The notes below the pieces were generated by a model. The model searched no databases. It saw only the letters and a program-made list of their open reading frames with translations, and was not told the origin of the DNA. DNA of 64,000 nucleotides, from assembly GCA_039683515.1 (NCBI GenBank), contig JBDKRG010000011.1, forward strand, positions 62,001-126,000, written 5' to 3'. Source of the stretch: JAJFUE01 sp039683515. Lineage in GTDB: Bacteria; Sumerlaeota; Sumerlaeia; MVZB01. Positions 16,767-24,813 of this stretch are shown one piece after another (the stretch's first letter is position 1; every line of letters starts with the position of its first letter). The position numbers and the translations under genes are program-made.

Positions 16767-18041
16767 ATGAATGAATCCGTTGACACAACCCTGAATTCCC
16801 GAGAACTGAGCAAGCTGGATTTGGCGGGGCTCGTGCGCTTCGGCGAGCAGGAACTCAAGGCCGCCCATTACCGGCGCGCGAGCTCGCTGCTGCGCGAGGC
16901 GGTGCGCCGCGCCCCGTTCCGCCAGGACCTGCGCGAGCTGATGGCCGCCGCGATCGAAGGAGCGGCCTCGCTCGAGCCCGAACCGATGCCCGAGCCGCAG
17001 CCGAGAACGCCGATCCGGGAGACGAGGTTCCAGCCGGAGCCGGTCCGCGAAACGCCGCCGCAGGCGACTCCCCCGCCATCGCGCGGCGTGCGTCCGCGCC
17101 GGATCCATCCGCAGCCGGAGTTCTTCGGCGAGGTCGAGCAGGAGCCGCCGGAGCCGATGCAGGAAACGCCTCAGCGGCTGCCCGACCCATACGAGCTGGA
17201 AACGGACCCGGCGCCGGCACCGATGCATTTCAATTTCGAGCGGCCGGCGGAAGAGCCCGCCCGTCCGGAGCCGCCGCGCGCGGCCGGCCGCCCGATCGCG
17301 TTCGGCCGCCGGCCGGCCGCGCACCGGATCGAGCCCGCGCGCCGGGGCGCGCCCAAGCCGGCCCAGTTCACCAAGCGCCACAATCGCGGGCCGGTCTCGG
17401 CGCTGCTGCTGGCGGTCGTCGTCGCCCTGGCGTTCATCGCGGCCGCGGCCGGCGGGATTTACTACTACATGCAGCAGGCGGCCGCGGCCGATGCGTCGAC
17501 GCCCTCGGCCAGCCCGAACGAGCGCTACGAATCCGACTACGAACTGGTGACTACCTACAAGAACGACGGCCGGCTCTCGCAGGCGATCGAGGTGCTGCAG
17601 AAGCTGCCCGAGACGCCGCGGCGCAATCACATGCTCGCCGAGATTTTCATCGCGCAGGTCGACGTGAGCCTCGCCAAGCGGCCGCCGGCGCTCGAAAACG
17701 CGCTCGATTCGATCAAGCAGGCCGTCCATTATTACCCCGAGAAGGCCGACTACGGCATGCTGCTCGGCGAGGTCTACTTCAGCCTCGGCCGCGCGACGCA
17801 ACAGAAGGACGCCAAGGTTTCGCGCCAGCACATGCTCGACGCGCGGAAGGCCTATGAGGCGGTTGTCAAGCAGCACCCGGACAACCTGAAGGCGCTGCTG
17901 AAGCTGGGCGACGTCGCGGGTGCGCTCGGCGACGCGGTCGCGCAGGCCAACGCCTACGACAAGGTCATCCTGATCAACCCGAGCAGCGACGAGGCCGACA
18001 CCGCGCGGCGCAACAAGCGCTCGCTGAATTATCGAAATTAG
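16767..18041 (+). CDS. Membrane-anchored TPR-like protein with a proline-rich linker
   Basis: The 424-residue protein has a short N-terminal helical repeat (residues 15-65), then a Pro/Glu/Arg-rich low-complexity linker (residues 70-205). One transmembrane helix follows (209-234, after the basic KRHNRG). The C-terminal domain carries TPR-like helices: DYELVTTYKNDGRLSQAIEVLQK, YGMLLGEVYFSLGRA, and AYEAVVKQHPDNLKALLKLGD. The topology predicts a cytoplasmic N-terminus and an extracytoplasmic TPR domain. It probably works as an assembly or scaffolding protein, but no specific family is recognised. It follows the PP2C phosphatase on the same strand and is followed by a heptad inverted repeat. Confidence 0.75.
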   Translation: MNESVDTTLNSRELSKLDLAGLVRFGEQELKAAHYRRASSLLREAVRRAPFRQDLRELMAAAIEGAASLEPEPMPEPQPRTPIRETRFQPEPVRETPPQATPPPSRGVRPRRIHPQPEFFGEVEQEPPEPMQETPQRLPDPYELETDPAPAPMHFNFERPAEEPARPEPPRAAGRPIAFGRRPAAHRIEPARRGAPKPAQFTKRHNRGPVSALLLAVVVALAFIAAAAGGIYYYMQQAAAADASTPSASPNERYESDYELVTTYKNDGRLSQAIEVLQKLPETPRRNHMLAEIFIAQVDVSLAKRPPALENALDSIKQAVHYYPEKADYGMLLGEVYFSLGRATQQKDAKVSRQHMLDARKAYEAVVKQHPDNLKALLKLGDVAGALGDAVAQANAYDKVILINPSSDEADTARRNKRSLNYRN

Positions 18042-18042
18042 G

Positions 18043-18115
18043 CCTGAGTCCTGAGTCCTGAGTATATGTCAATCTTTTCCCGACTCAGGACTCGGGACTC
18101 AGGACTCAGGACTCC
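18043..18115. repeat. Inverted pair of GTCCTGA heptad arrays
   Basis: GTCCTGA units at 18043-18063 and their complement (GGACTCA) at 18083-18115 face each other across about 20 AT-rich bases. This is a hairpin between the TPR gene and the dehydrogenase gene, built of the same heptad as 441-482. Confidence 0.9.
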
Positions 18116-18129
18116 ATTAGGAGTTCATC

Positions 18130-19026
18130 ATGGAAATCGCATTCCTCGGCATGGGGATCATGGGGGCGCCGATGGCGGCCAGTTGCATCAAGGCCGGCCA
18201 TGACGTCGTGGTCTACAACCGCAACCCGGCCAAGACGGGGCCGCTCGTCGAGCTTGGAGCGCGCGCGGCGGCGACGCCGGCCGAGGCGGTCCGGGGGCGC
18301 AAGATGGCGCTGATGTGCGTCGAGGCCAGCGCCGACGTCGAAAACGTCCTGTTCGGCGAAAACGGCGTGATCCACGGGATGCCGCACAAAACCGAGCCGC
18401 CGTTCATCGTCATCGACCACTCGACGATCTCGCCGCTGGCGACCGAAAGTTTCGCCGAACACATCAAGCTGCACGGCGGGCTCTATCTCGACGCGCCGGT
18501 CAGCGGCGGGCCGGGCGGCGCCAAAGAGGGCAAGCTTGCGATCATGTGCGGCGGGCCGGCCGAGGCCTTCGCGCGGGCGCTACCGGTCCTCGAGGCGATG
18601 GGCAAGACGATCGTCCACGTCGGCACGCGCAGCGGCGACGGCCAGCGCGCCAAGCTCGTCAACCAGGTCGTCGTCGCGATCAACTGCCTGGCGACGACCG
18701 AGGGGATGCGGCTGGGGCAGGCCATGGGCCTGGACATGGACAAGGTCATGGCCGCGATCACGAAGGGGGCGGCCGGGTCATGGTCGCTGTCGAACCTCGG
18801 GCCGAAATGGCTGGAGGGCGATTTCAGGCCGGGATTCCGGCTGCGGCACCTGATGAAGGACCTCGGTTACTGCTCGGAAACGATCGACAGCCTCGATGAT
18901 CAGGAGATCGAGTTCCCGGCCATTGACCTCGCGCTCGACGTCGTGCGCAAGGCGGTCAAGGCGGGGCACGGCGACGAGAACATTCACGCCATGGAGAGGA
19001 TTTTTGTTGCGGAGAAGCAAAGTTAG
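18130..19026 (+). CDS. NAD(P)-dependent beta-hydroxyacid dehydrogenase
   Basis: The 298-residue protein belongs to the 3-hydroxyisobutyrate/6-phosphogluconate dehydrogenase-related family. It has the Rossmann motif FLGMGIMGAPMA at the N-terminus, DAPVSGGPGGA (substrate-binding Ser125 region) and the catalytic Lys175 in GQRAKLVNQ. The C-terminal all-alpha domain carries LRHLMKDLGYC, close to the family pattern. Possible substrates include 3-hydroxyisobutyrate, tartronate semialdehyde and succinic semialdehyde; none can be preferred from sequence. TAGGAG stands 6-10 nt before the ATG. It is monocistronic, flanked upstream by the heptad hairpin and downstream by a large composite inverted repeat. 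Confidence 0.9.
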   Translation: MEIAFLGMGIMGAPMAASCIKAGHDVVVYNRNPAKTGPLVELGARAAATPAEAVRGRKMALMCVEASADVENVLFGENGVIHGMPHKTEPPFIVIDHSTISPLATESFAEHIKLHGGLYLDAPVSGGPGGAKEGKLAIMCGGPAEAFARALPVLEAMGKTIVHVGTRSGDGQRAKLVNQVVVAINCLATTEGMRLGQAMGLDMDKVMAAITKGAAGSWSLSNLGPKWLEGDFRPGFRLRHLMKDLGYCSETIDSLDDQEIEFPAIDLALDVVRKAVKAGHGDENIHAMERIFVAEKQS

Positions 19027-19199
19027 GCAGAGAAAACGAAACAGAATTCAAACACGAAACACACGAAAAGGATCACGAAAATTCATGAAAGAGATTTGAA
19101 CAGGAGATAACGGAGATAGCGAAGATTAAAAGTTGTTTGTCCGTTTCCTGAAGTATCTCGAGCATCATTTTAATGAGATGCTTGTGTTCTCCGGTGAAA

Positions 19200-19355
19200 T
19201 CATCGACTTGCCATGGAAATTTTCTCTTCTTTCTCGAATTCCCTGATCAAAAGCTTTCGATAGGCATCCGCGAGCGCAGACAAGGAGGCATATTGTTTCT
19301 CGATCCTATCCATGGGTTCAACCGTCCCCACGGGACTCATTTTTTGGAAATCCAT
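19200..19355 (-). pseudogene. Short ORF or decayed coding remnant inside the inverted-repeat element
   Basis: A 51-codon frame begins MDFQKMSPVGTVEPMDRIEK, its first part overlapping a three-hairpin repeat. It continues as a charged helical stretch (YRKLLIREFEKEEK). After the stop, another frame reads DDFTGEHKHLIKMMLEIL, as if a frameshift had split a longer helical protein. I do not recognise it. It could equally be a chance ORF. Confidence 0.2.
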
Positions 19356-19407
19356 GTACCCGCCATTGTCATGGCGGGCTGAAAGCATTCGCCCCTTAAA
19401 AGGGGCT
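19318..19407. repeat. Three-hairpin repeat, copy B
   Basis: Three hairpins in a row: GTCCCCACGGGAC, then CCCGCCATTGTCATGGCGGG, then CTGAAAGCATTCGCCCCTTAAAAGGGGC. Copies at 43681-43769 and 42201-42285 keep the order and the pairing but differ in the paired bases. Confidence 0.85.
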
Positions 19408-19501
19408 TTCGTGTAATTTCGTGATCTTTTTTGGTGCGTCTCGTGTTTGTATTTCTCTTCCCTGCTTCTCTGCCTGACTCTGCGCCTCTGCGACAAAGAA
19501 T

Positions 19502-20452
19502 TTATTTCTTCAATTTCACCGGCTCGCATTGGATCGCGGCGTAGAGCTGGCCCACGCGCTCCTTGATCTTGTCGTGGGTCAGGGTGTTGATGCGGCGCGT
19601 CGAGAAGTCTTCCACGACATACGAGGCGCACGCGCTGCCGACCAGCATCGCCTGGCGGAACGCCATGTCGACGTCGGCCGGCGAGGCGCCCTCGCCGCAG
19701 CGGCCGCAGCCGGCAAGGTAACCGATCAGGCCGCCGGTGAACGTGTCGCCGGCGCCGGTCGGGTCCTTGACGTCCTTGAGCGGCAGGGCCGGCACCGCGA
19801 ACGTCCCCTCGCGCGAGAACATCTGCGCGCCGTTGGAGCCCTTCTTGATGATCACGCGGCCGAGGCCCAGGTCGAGCAGCTTGCCGGCCGAGTCGGCCTG
19901 CGACGGCGACGGGAAGAGCAGGTTCGCCTCTTCCTCGTTGATCATGAGGGCGTCGACGCGCTTGATCACCTCGACGAGCGTCTCGCGCTTGATGTTGATC
20001 CACAGGTTCATGGTGTCGAGCAGCGTCAGGCGCGGCTTCTTGACCTGATCGAGGACCTTCAGTTGCAGGTCCGGGTCGATGTTGGCGAGGAAGACGAAGC
20101 CGTCCTCGCGGTAGGAAGCAGGGATCTTCGGCATGAACTCGGCGAAAACGCCCAGCTCGGTGAAGTGCGTCGTGCGATCGTTCATGTTCTGGTGGTATTC
20201 GCCGCCCCAGTGGAACGTCTTGCCGGCCTGGCTCTCGACGCCGTCGATGTTGACGCCGGAGCGCTTGAGCAGGTCGAGGTGCTCGGCCGGGAAGTCGTCG
20301 CCGATGACGCCGACGATGTCGACGCCGGCGAACTGCGAGGCCGCGATCGAGCCGTAAACGGCCGAGCCGCCGAGCAGGTTCTTCTCCTCGGTCCACGGCG
20401 TCTTGATGTCGTCCAGCGCGACGGATCCCACGATAAGAACGCGATCGTTCAT
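19502..20452 (-). CDS. PfkB-family carbohydrate or nucleoside kinase
   Basis: The 316-residue protein is a ribokinase-type (PfkB) kinase. The N-terminal VGSVALDDIKTPW and LLGGSAVYGSIAAS stretches are substrate-binding landmarks. The C-terminal signature DPTGAGDTFTGGLIGYLAG contains the catalytic-base Asp and anion hole. I start at MNDRVLIVGS, preceded by CAGGAG; an upstream frame extension has no ribosome site. The lid strand (KTFHWGGEYHQNMNDRTTHFTELGVF) resembles PfkB proteins annotated as sugar kinases of unclear specificity, so the substrate is not assigned. It lies 73 nt downstream of glycogen synthase on the same strand, with a hairpin element between, so co-transcription is possible. 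Confidence 0.9.
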   Translation of the reverse strand: MNDRVLIVGSVALDDIKTPWTEEKNLLGGSAVYGSIAASQFAGVDIVGVIGDDFPAEHLDLLKRSGVNIDGVESQAGKTFHWGGEYHQNMNDRTTHFTELGVFAEFMPKIPASYREDGFVFLANIDPDLQLKVLDQVKKPRLTLLDTMNLWINIKRETLVEVIKRVDALMINEEEANLLFPSPSQADSAGKLLDLGLGRVIIKKGSNGAQMFSREGTFAVPALPLKDVKDPTGAGDTFTGGLIGYLAGCGRCGEGASPADVDMAFRQAMLVGSACASYVVEDFSTRRINTLTHDKIKERVGQLYAAIQCEPVKLKK

Positions 20453-20506
20453 GAAACACTCCTGGGTGGCAGGCCGGGTCTTCCGACCCGACTCTTTCAA
20501 AATCAC

Positions 20507-20530
20507 GTCGGCTCGAAGAGCCGACCTACC
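20507..20530. repeat. GTCGGCTC hairpin element, copy 2 (supplies the glgA stop codon)
   Basis: GTCGGCTC and GAGCCGAC pair around a GAA... loop and are followed by CTACC. On the minus strand, GGTAGGTCGGC provides the TAG that ends glycogen synthase. It is near-identical to 8177-8200. Confidence 0.85.
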
Positions 20531-22019
20531 TTTTCTGCTTCATATCCACGAGTCCGGTGAGCAGTTTTTCGTATTCCTTCGCGGCGTGCTGCCAGCTGAA
20601 GTCCTGGGCCATGCCGTGAAGCATGAGGCGGCGCCAGGCGGCCTGGTTCGTGCGGTACATCCTCAGCGCGCGGCGCAGCTCGGCGCACATGTAGCTGGAA
20701 TGGTAATGCGTGAACGAGAACCCGGTCGCCGTGCCGTTCGCCATCGTGCGCGCCGAGACGTTGACGATCGAGTCGGCGAGGCCGCCCGTGCGGCGCACGA
20801 TCGGGACGGTGCCGTAGCGGAGGCTGTAGAGCTGGTTCAGGCCGCACGGCTCGAAGCGCGACGGCATGAGGAAGATGTCCGAGCCGGCCTCGATGAGGCG
20901 CGCGAGCTTCTCGTCGAAGCCTAGCTTGACGCCGAGCTTGTTCGGGAAGCGCCGCGCCAGCGTGCGGAAGAATTCGTGGTAGTAGGGCTGGCCCGAGCCG
21001 AGCATGACGACCTGGATCTTGCCGCGCAGCAGGCCCGGAAGCGATTCGGCCACGAGGTCGATCCCCTTCTGGTCGACGAGCCGCGTGACCATGCCGATGA
21101 CCGGGACCTTCGGCTCGGCGGGCAGGCCGAAGCGCTGCTGGAGCTTCTGCTTGCAGATCTCCTTGCCGGTCATGTTCTCCGGGCTGTAATTGGCGGGCAG
21201 GTTCGGGTCGGTCGCGGGGTTCCAGTCCTCGACGTCGATGCCGTTGAGGATCCCGCCGAGCCGGCCGCGGCAGTCCTGGATGACGCCGTCGAGGCCGAGG
21301 CCGAATTCGGGCTTCTCGATTTCGTGGGCGTAGGTCGGGCTGACGGTGCTGATCCAGTCGCTCGTGAGGATGCCGCCCTTGAGCAGGTTGATGTTGCCGT
21401 AATACTCGAGGAGCGAGGGGCTGAACGCCGAGCGCGGCAGGCCGAGGTGCTCGAGCAGGTAATCGGCGAACAGGCCCTGGTAACTGATGTTGTGGATGAC
21501 GAAGAGCGTGGCGATGCGGCCGAGCTCGGGGTCGGCCGCGGCCGCCGGATGCAGACGGAGGTCGATCGGGACGAGCGCCGTCTGCCAGTCGTTGGCGATG
21601 ATCGCGTCCGGGATCCAGCCCAGGCCCTTGAGCATCCACAGCGCGCCCAGGCAGAAGTAGCCGTAGCGCAGGGCGTTGTCGGGGTAATCGCCGCCGCTCG
21701 GGCCGTACAGGTGGGGGCGCTCGAACAGGCCGCCGTCGGCAATCAGGTAGATGCGGACGGGGTTGCCGGGGAGCGCCGACTGGGCGGTGGTGCGCCACAC
21801 CGAAAGCGTGCGCCGGCCGGCGGGGAGGTCGACGACGACCTCGGGCAGGACCTGCTCAAACGGCCAGGAGTCGCGGTCGATCGTGCCGTAGAACGGCATG
21901 ACGACGGAGACATCGTGGCCGAGGGCGGCCAGTGCGCGCGGCAGCGCGCCGGAAACATCGGCCAGGCCGCCGGTCTTGGCCAGCGGGGTCATCTCGGACG
22001 TGGCAAGCAAAATTTTCAT
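20526..22019 (-). CDS. glgA: Glycogen synthase (ADP-glucose type, GT5)
   Basis: The 497-residue GT5 enzyme transfers glucose from ADP-glucose to growing alpha-1,4-glucan. It has the ADP-glucose loop KTGGLADVSGALPRAL at residues 15-30, the acceptor-site region LFVIHNISYQGLF, GMVTRLVDQKGIDL, the catalytic-region Glu in SRFEPCGLNQLYSL, and GTVPIVRRTGGLADSI. Length is normal for bacterial GlgA. It precedes a PfkB kinase on the same strand. The branching enzyme, TreS-maltokinase and phosphorylase are tens of kilobases away, so the glycogen genes do not form one operon. Its stop codon lies inside a hairpin repeat, so the C-terminus (QKR) directly abuts that element. Confidence 0.96.
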   Translation of the reverse strand: MKILLATSEMTPLAKTGGLADVSGALPRALAALGHDVSVVMPFYGTIDRDSWPFEQVLPEVVVDLPAGRRTLSVWRTTAQSALPGNPVRIYLIADGGLFERPHLYGPSGGDYPDNALRYGYFCLGALWMLKGLGWIPDAIIANDWQTALVPIDLRLHPAAAADPELGRIATLFVIHNISYQGLFADYLLEHLGLPRSAFSPSLLEYYGNINLLKGGILTSDWISTVSPTYAHEIEKPEFGLGLDGVIQDCRGRLGGILNGIDVEDWNPATDPNLPANYSPENMTGKEICKQKLQQRFGLPAEPKVPVIGMVTRLVDQKGIDLVAESLPGLLRGKIQVVMLGSGQPYYHEFFRTLARRFPNKLGVKLGFDEKLARLIEAGSDIFLMPSRFEPCGLNQLYSLRYGTVPIVRRTGGLADSIVNVSARTMANGTATGFSFTHYHSSYMCAELRRALRMYRTNQAAWRRLMLHGMAQDFSWQHAAKEYEKLLTGLVDMKQKR

Positions 22020-22113
22020 GATCGCGCGGCGTTGCCTCCAGCCCTCGGGCCGGCATCAGATTACGAGCGTCCGAGTTTTGCGTTTTAAGAGAACAGTTTC
22101 AAGCTTCAAATTA

Positions 22114-22287
22114 AGGAAAATCCGAAATCCGAATATCGAAATCCTAAACCAGGAAAATCCGAAATCCAAATATCGAAATCCTAAACAAATAGGAATGCCT
22201 CATTTCAGGAGCCGTTTTATGTTTTTGGGATTTGGGGAATTTTCATTTCGGATTTGTTTCGGATTTCGATATTCGAATTTCGGATTT
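22114..22287. repeat. Tandem and inverted AATCCGAAAT repeat
   Basis: Two tandem 37-bp units (22114-22150 and 22151-22187) carry AAATCCGAAATCC and ATATCGAAATCC. The segment 22252-22287 is the reverse complement of 22155-22190 with about three mismatches. The whole AT-rich spacer between glgA and the superoxide dismutase gene could fold into one long hairpin. No gene is seen in it. Confidence 0.9.
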
Positions 22288-22293
22288 ATTCAA

Positions 22294-23052
22294 TCAGCCC
22301 AGGACGGATTTGACCGCCTCGAACCGGCGGCTGATGCCGCCCCAGTCGATCACCTGCATGAAGTTGCCCAGGTATTGGCCGCGCTCGTTGCCGTATTTCT
22401 TGTAATAGGCGTGCTCCCAGACGTCAACGGCCATGAGCGGGATCTCGCTCCACATGGTGGCATACTGGTGGTTGCGGACCTGCATGATCACCAGCCGGCG
22501 CGCGGGGATCGACCAGCCGAGCAGCGCCCAGCCGCTCCCCTCGACGGTCGCCGCGGCCCGCTCGAGCTGCTTCAGAAACGCGTCGCGCGAGCCGAAATCG
22601 GCGTCGATCTCGCGCGCGAGATCGGTCGAGGGGTTGCCGCGCCTGGATTCGGGGGCCATCGACGCCCAATAGACGCAGTGCAGGAAATGGCCGGCGCCGT
22701 GGAACGCGAGCTTCTGCTCGGCCTGCTCGATCTGCTCGAACGAGCCTTCCTCGCGCATCCGCCGGAGCGCCTTCAGCTGCTGGATGAAGCCGTCGACGTA
22801 GCCCTTGTGGTGCTTGTCGTGATGCAGATGCAGGGTCAGCTCGTCGATCCGGGGCTCGAGGGCGTTGTAATCGTAGGGCAGCGGCGGCAGGACAGGCTCG
22901 CCCACCTTGAACGCCCCGGGGTAGATTTCGTCGGCGACATGGAGCTTGTCGGCGGCGGACTGGGCCATCGCCGCGCCCGCCAGCGAAAGGCCCGCCGCGG
23001 CCAGGAACTGCCGGCGGGTCGAAACAGTTTCTCCGCGTGGATGACGGTCCAT
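22294..23052 (-). CDS. Exported Fe/Mn superoxide dismutase (Tat signal)
   Basis: The 252-residue protein starts with a twin-arginine signal (STRRQFLAAAGLSLAGAAMA), so it should be folded, loaded with metal and exported. The mature part is a Fe/Mn superoxide dismutase with all four ligands: His77 (HHDKHH), His125 (HFLHCVYW), Asp210 and His214 (VDVWEHAYY). The residue before His125 is Leu rather than the Asn usual in the NH..FW motif, an uncommon change near the second-sphere network. GGGAGG lies 7 nt before the chosen ATG. A role in detoxifying superoxide outside the cytoplasm is likely. It is monocistronic, with AT-rich repeats after it. Confidence 0.9.
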   Translation of the reverse strand: MDRHPRGETVSTRRQFLAAAGLSLAGAAMAQSAADKLHVADEIYPGAFKVGEPVLPPLPYDYNALEPRIDELTLHLHHDKHHKGYVDGFIQQLKALRRMREEGSFEQIEQAEQKLAFHGAGHFLHCVYWASMAPESRRGNPSTDLAREIDADFGSRDAFLKQLERAAATVEGSGWALLGWSIPARRLVIMQVRNHQYATMWSEIPLMAVDVWEHAYYKKYGNERGQYLGNFMQVIDWGGISRRFEAVKSVLG

Positions 23053-23127
23053 CACGAACCTCCCTGAGTGAGGATTCAATCTCTTTGAATAAGTCGATTC
23101 TAAACCGAACCGGCGACCGGAGGCGAA

Positions 23128-23901
23128 TTATTGCCGGGCCGGGTAGTCCTTGCGGCCGGTCGTGTACGGGGAGGCGGGCTCGGGGTCGGGCCGATCGATC
23201 ACGATCAGCCGACCGTCGCTGCTTTTGATCACGTCGAGCAGCCAGGCGTCGCGGTAGTAGAGGAACAGGATGACGTGCATGGGAAGGCCGGCGAGCAGCC
23301 TGAGGGTCTTGGCCGCGGCCGGAAACCACCAGGCGGACGCCCAGGCGATCGGATGGGCGGCGAAGCATATCTCCGCCCCGTGCTGGAGGCCCGCCAGGGC
23401 CGTAGCGAGGAGCATGACCGAGCCGACGATTTTCCAGCGCCAGCCGTCGGTCAGGGCCTCGCTGCGGTCCATGGCCGCCTTGCCGCTCAGCTTCTCGATC
23501 ACGACGACGGGGCCCATCAGGGACAGCTTGACCATCATGACCAGCCCGGCAAGGCCGTGCAGGAAGCTCACGGCGATCATCAGAATCGAAAGGAAGAAAT
23601 TGACGACCAGCGCGAACCACCTCGACAGGCCGACGCCGATGCAATGGAAGAAGCCGGCCCGCTCGCGGCCGGTGACCAGGCGGAGCGCCTCGATGAGGGT
23701 CCCGATGAACAGCGGCGTGAAAAACAGGGCGCCCACGGATTCGAACGCGGAGACGACGCCCGGCTTGAAGCCCCGGAACCTGGCGTATTCGACGAGGAAA
23801 AACAGCGGGGCGTTGAGCGCCAGCGCCAGCGCGGCCAGGATGACGAAATGGCGAAGGTAGAGGCCGACGGCCTTGAACAGTTTGGCGAACACGTCACGCA
23901 T
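23128..23901 (-). CDS. Polytopic membrane protein, paralogous to its upstream neighbour
   Basis: The 257-residue protein has about six hydrophobic segments (for example HFVILAALALALNAPLFFLV and SRWFALVVNFFLSILMIAVS). An amphipathic region reads GPVVVIEKLSGKAAMDRSEALTDGWRWKIVGS. That last motif, with an Ala-rich Ser/Thr and GRRWKI-like end, also occurs in the next gene (GLGGMAALARSARLTAGRRWKIFG). The two are divergent paralogues of the DUF975/YciC-like or GdpP-membrane-type group; the exact family is uncertain. The start overlaps the end of the upstream gene by 8 nt, so the pair is coupled. The cytoplasmic C-terminal tail is polar. Function unknown. Confidence 0.75.
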   Translation of the reverse strand: MRDVFAKLFKAVGLYLRHFVILAALALALNAPLFFLVEYARFRGFKPGVVSAFESVGALFFTPLFIGTLIEALRLVTGRERAGFFHCIGVGLSRWFALVVNFFLSILMIAVSFLHGLAGLVMMVKLSLMGPVVVIEKLSGKAAMDRSEALTDGWRWKIVGSVMLLATALAGLQHGAEICFAAHPIAWASAWWFPAAAKTLRLLAGLPMHVILFLYYRDAWLLDVIKSSDGRLIVIDRPDPEPASPYTTGRKDYPARQ

Positions 23902-24646
23902 CGCGTGGCTCCTGCGGCAGGGGCTCGATATACAGGAACTGCTTGGGATGCTTCGCGCTCTCCTCCTCCACGCGCGCGTCCCAGTAGAAGAGGAAATTCA
24001 GGATCGTGAAGAGAATCGCGTAGAGGTCGGTCAGGCAATCGAACGCGACCGATGGCCCGAACCCATCGATCGTGCCGGTCAGTTCCATGACCACCGTGAC
24101 CGGCGCGAAGACGAGCAACATGAGCAGGACGAGGATGAGATTGGCGCCGAAGATCTTCCAGCGGCGGCCGGCGGTCAGGCGGGCGCTGCGGGCGAGGGCG
24201 GCCATGCCGCCGAGCCCCTCGACGACGACGACCGCCGTGACGAACGTGAAGAAAATCATCAGGAGGATGCCAGGAATGATCAGGAAGACAAAACCAAGGG
24301 CGGACAGGATCATTGCCATCAATGACGTCAGCATCAGGGTCAGCCAGACCGAGACGGCGGTGTCCATCGCGTCCAGATAACCGGCCGGCTGGCCGCGCTC
24401 GAGGCGGTCGAGCACGTCGACGGTGGCCGCGCTGACGATCGGCCCGAAAATGAGGCCGCCCCAGACATACACCCAGAAATCGCCGAGGTGAAACAGCCGA
24501 ATCATCTTTTCCGTCGCCAGGTTCACCGGCAGCCAGATCGACAGCGCGATGGCGGCGAACAACGGGAGGCGGCGAAAGAACACGGAGAAGGTCTCGCTCA
24601 GTTTAGCCCACATGGGACCGTCCGCCGTCTGGAATGGGATCATCAT
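23894..24646 (-). CDS. Polytopic membrane protein (first of a paralogous pair)
   Basis: The roughly 250-residue protein has about six transmembrane segments (LFAAIALSIWLPVNLA, FWVYVWGGLIFGPIV, MILSALGFVFLIIPGILLMIFFTFV, ILVLLMLLVFAPVTVVM). It also has the shared motif RSARLTAGRRWKIFG. The start is uncertain: GTG 16 codons upstream, this ATG, or MWAKLSETF 11 codons downstream are all possible, and none has a convincing ribosome site. It overlaps the following paralogue by 8 nt. Nothing in the sequence suggests catalysis. It may be a membrane-organising or transport accessory protein, but no function is claimed. Confidence 0.68.
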   Translation of the reverse strand: MMIPFQTADGPMWAKLSETFSVFFRRLPLFAAIALSIWLPVNLATEKMIRLFHLGDFWVYVWGGLIFGPIVSAATVDVLDRLERGQPAGYLDAMDTAVSVWLTLMLTSLMAMILSALGFVFLIIPGILLMIFFTFVTAVVVVEGLGGMAALARSARLTAGRRWKIFGANLILVLLMLLVFAPVTVVMELTGTIDGFGPSVAFDCLTDLYAILFTILNFLFYWDARVEEESAKHPKQFLYIEPLPQEPRDA

Positions 24647-24813
24647 AAGTGGACGGGTGGGCGGTGACAACCGGGAATGTCGGGCATGGCCCACCCGGGT
24701 TGGCGATTAATAAAACAATAAAAAACCGGTTATGAACTCGTGGGCGGGGAACGATACGTAAAGATGAGGGAGAACCTCGACGCGCCTGTGCCATCTGTAC
24801 GGAAGCTGGGATC

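Larger units (their letters stand above)
19008..19500. repeat. Composite inverted-repeat element filling the dehydrogenase-PfkB gap
   Basis: The roughly 90-nt left arm (19008-19098) and right arm (19403-19500) are imperfect reverse complements. Both carry GCAGAGTxAGGCAGAGAA, then CAAACACGA, then GATCACGAAA. The roughly 300 bp between them hold a remnant ORF on the minus strand and one three-hairpin repeat. The left arm starts inside the last codons of the dehydrogenase. Flanking inverted repeats with a degenerate coding interior resemble a non-autonomous mobile element. Confidence 0.65.

Noticed and set aside
19027..19501. A complete insertion sequence between the dehydrogenase and PfkB genes
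   Set aside because: No transposase motif can be read on either strand. Only inverted arms and a short broken frame are present, so I list it as a repeat element.
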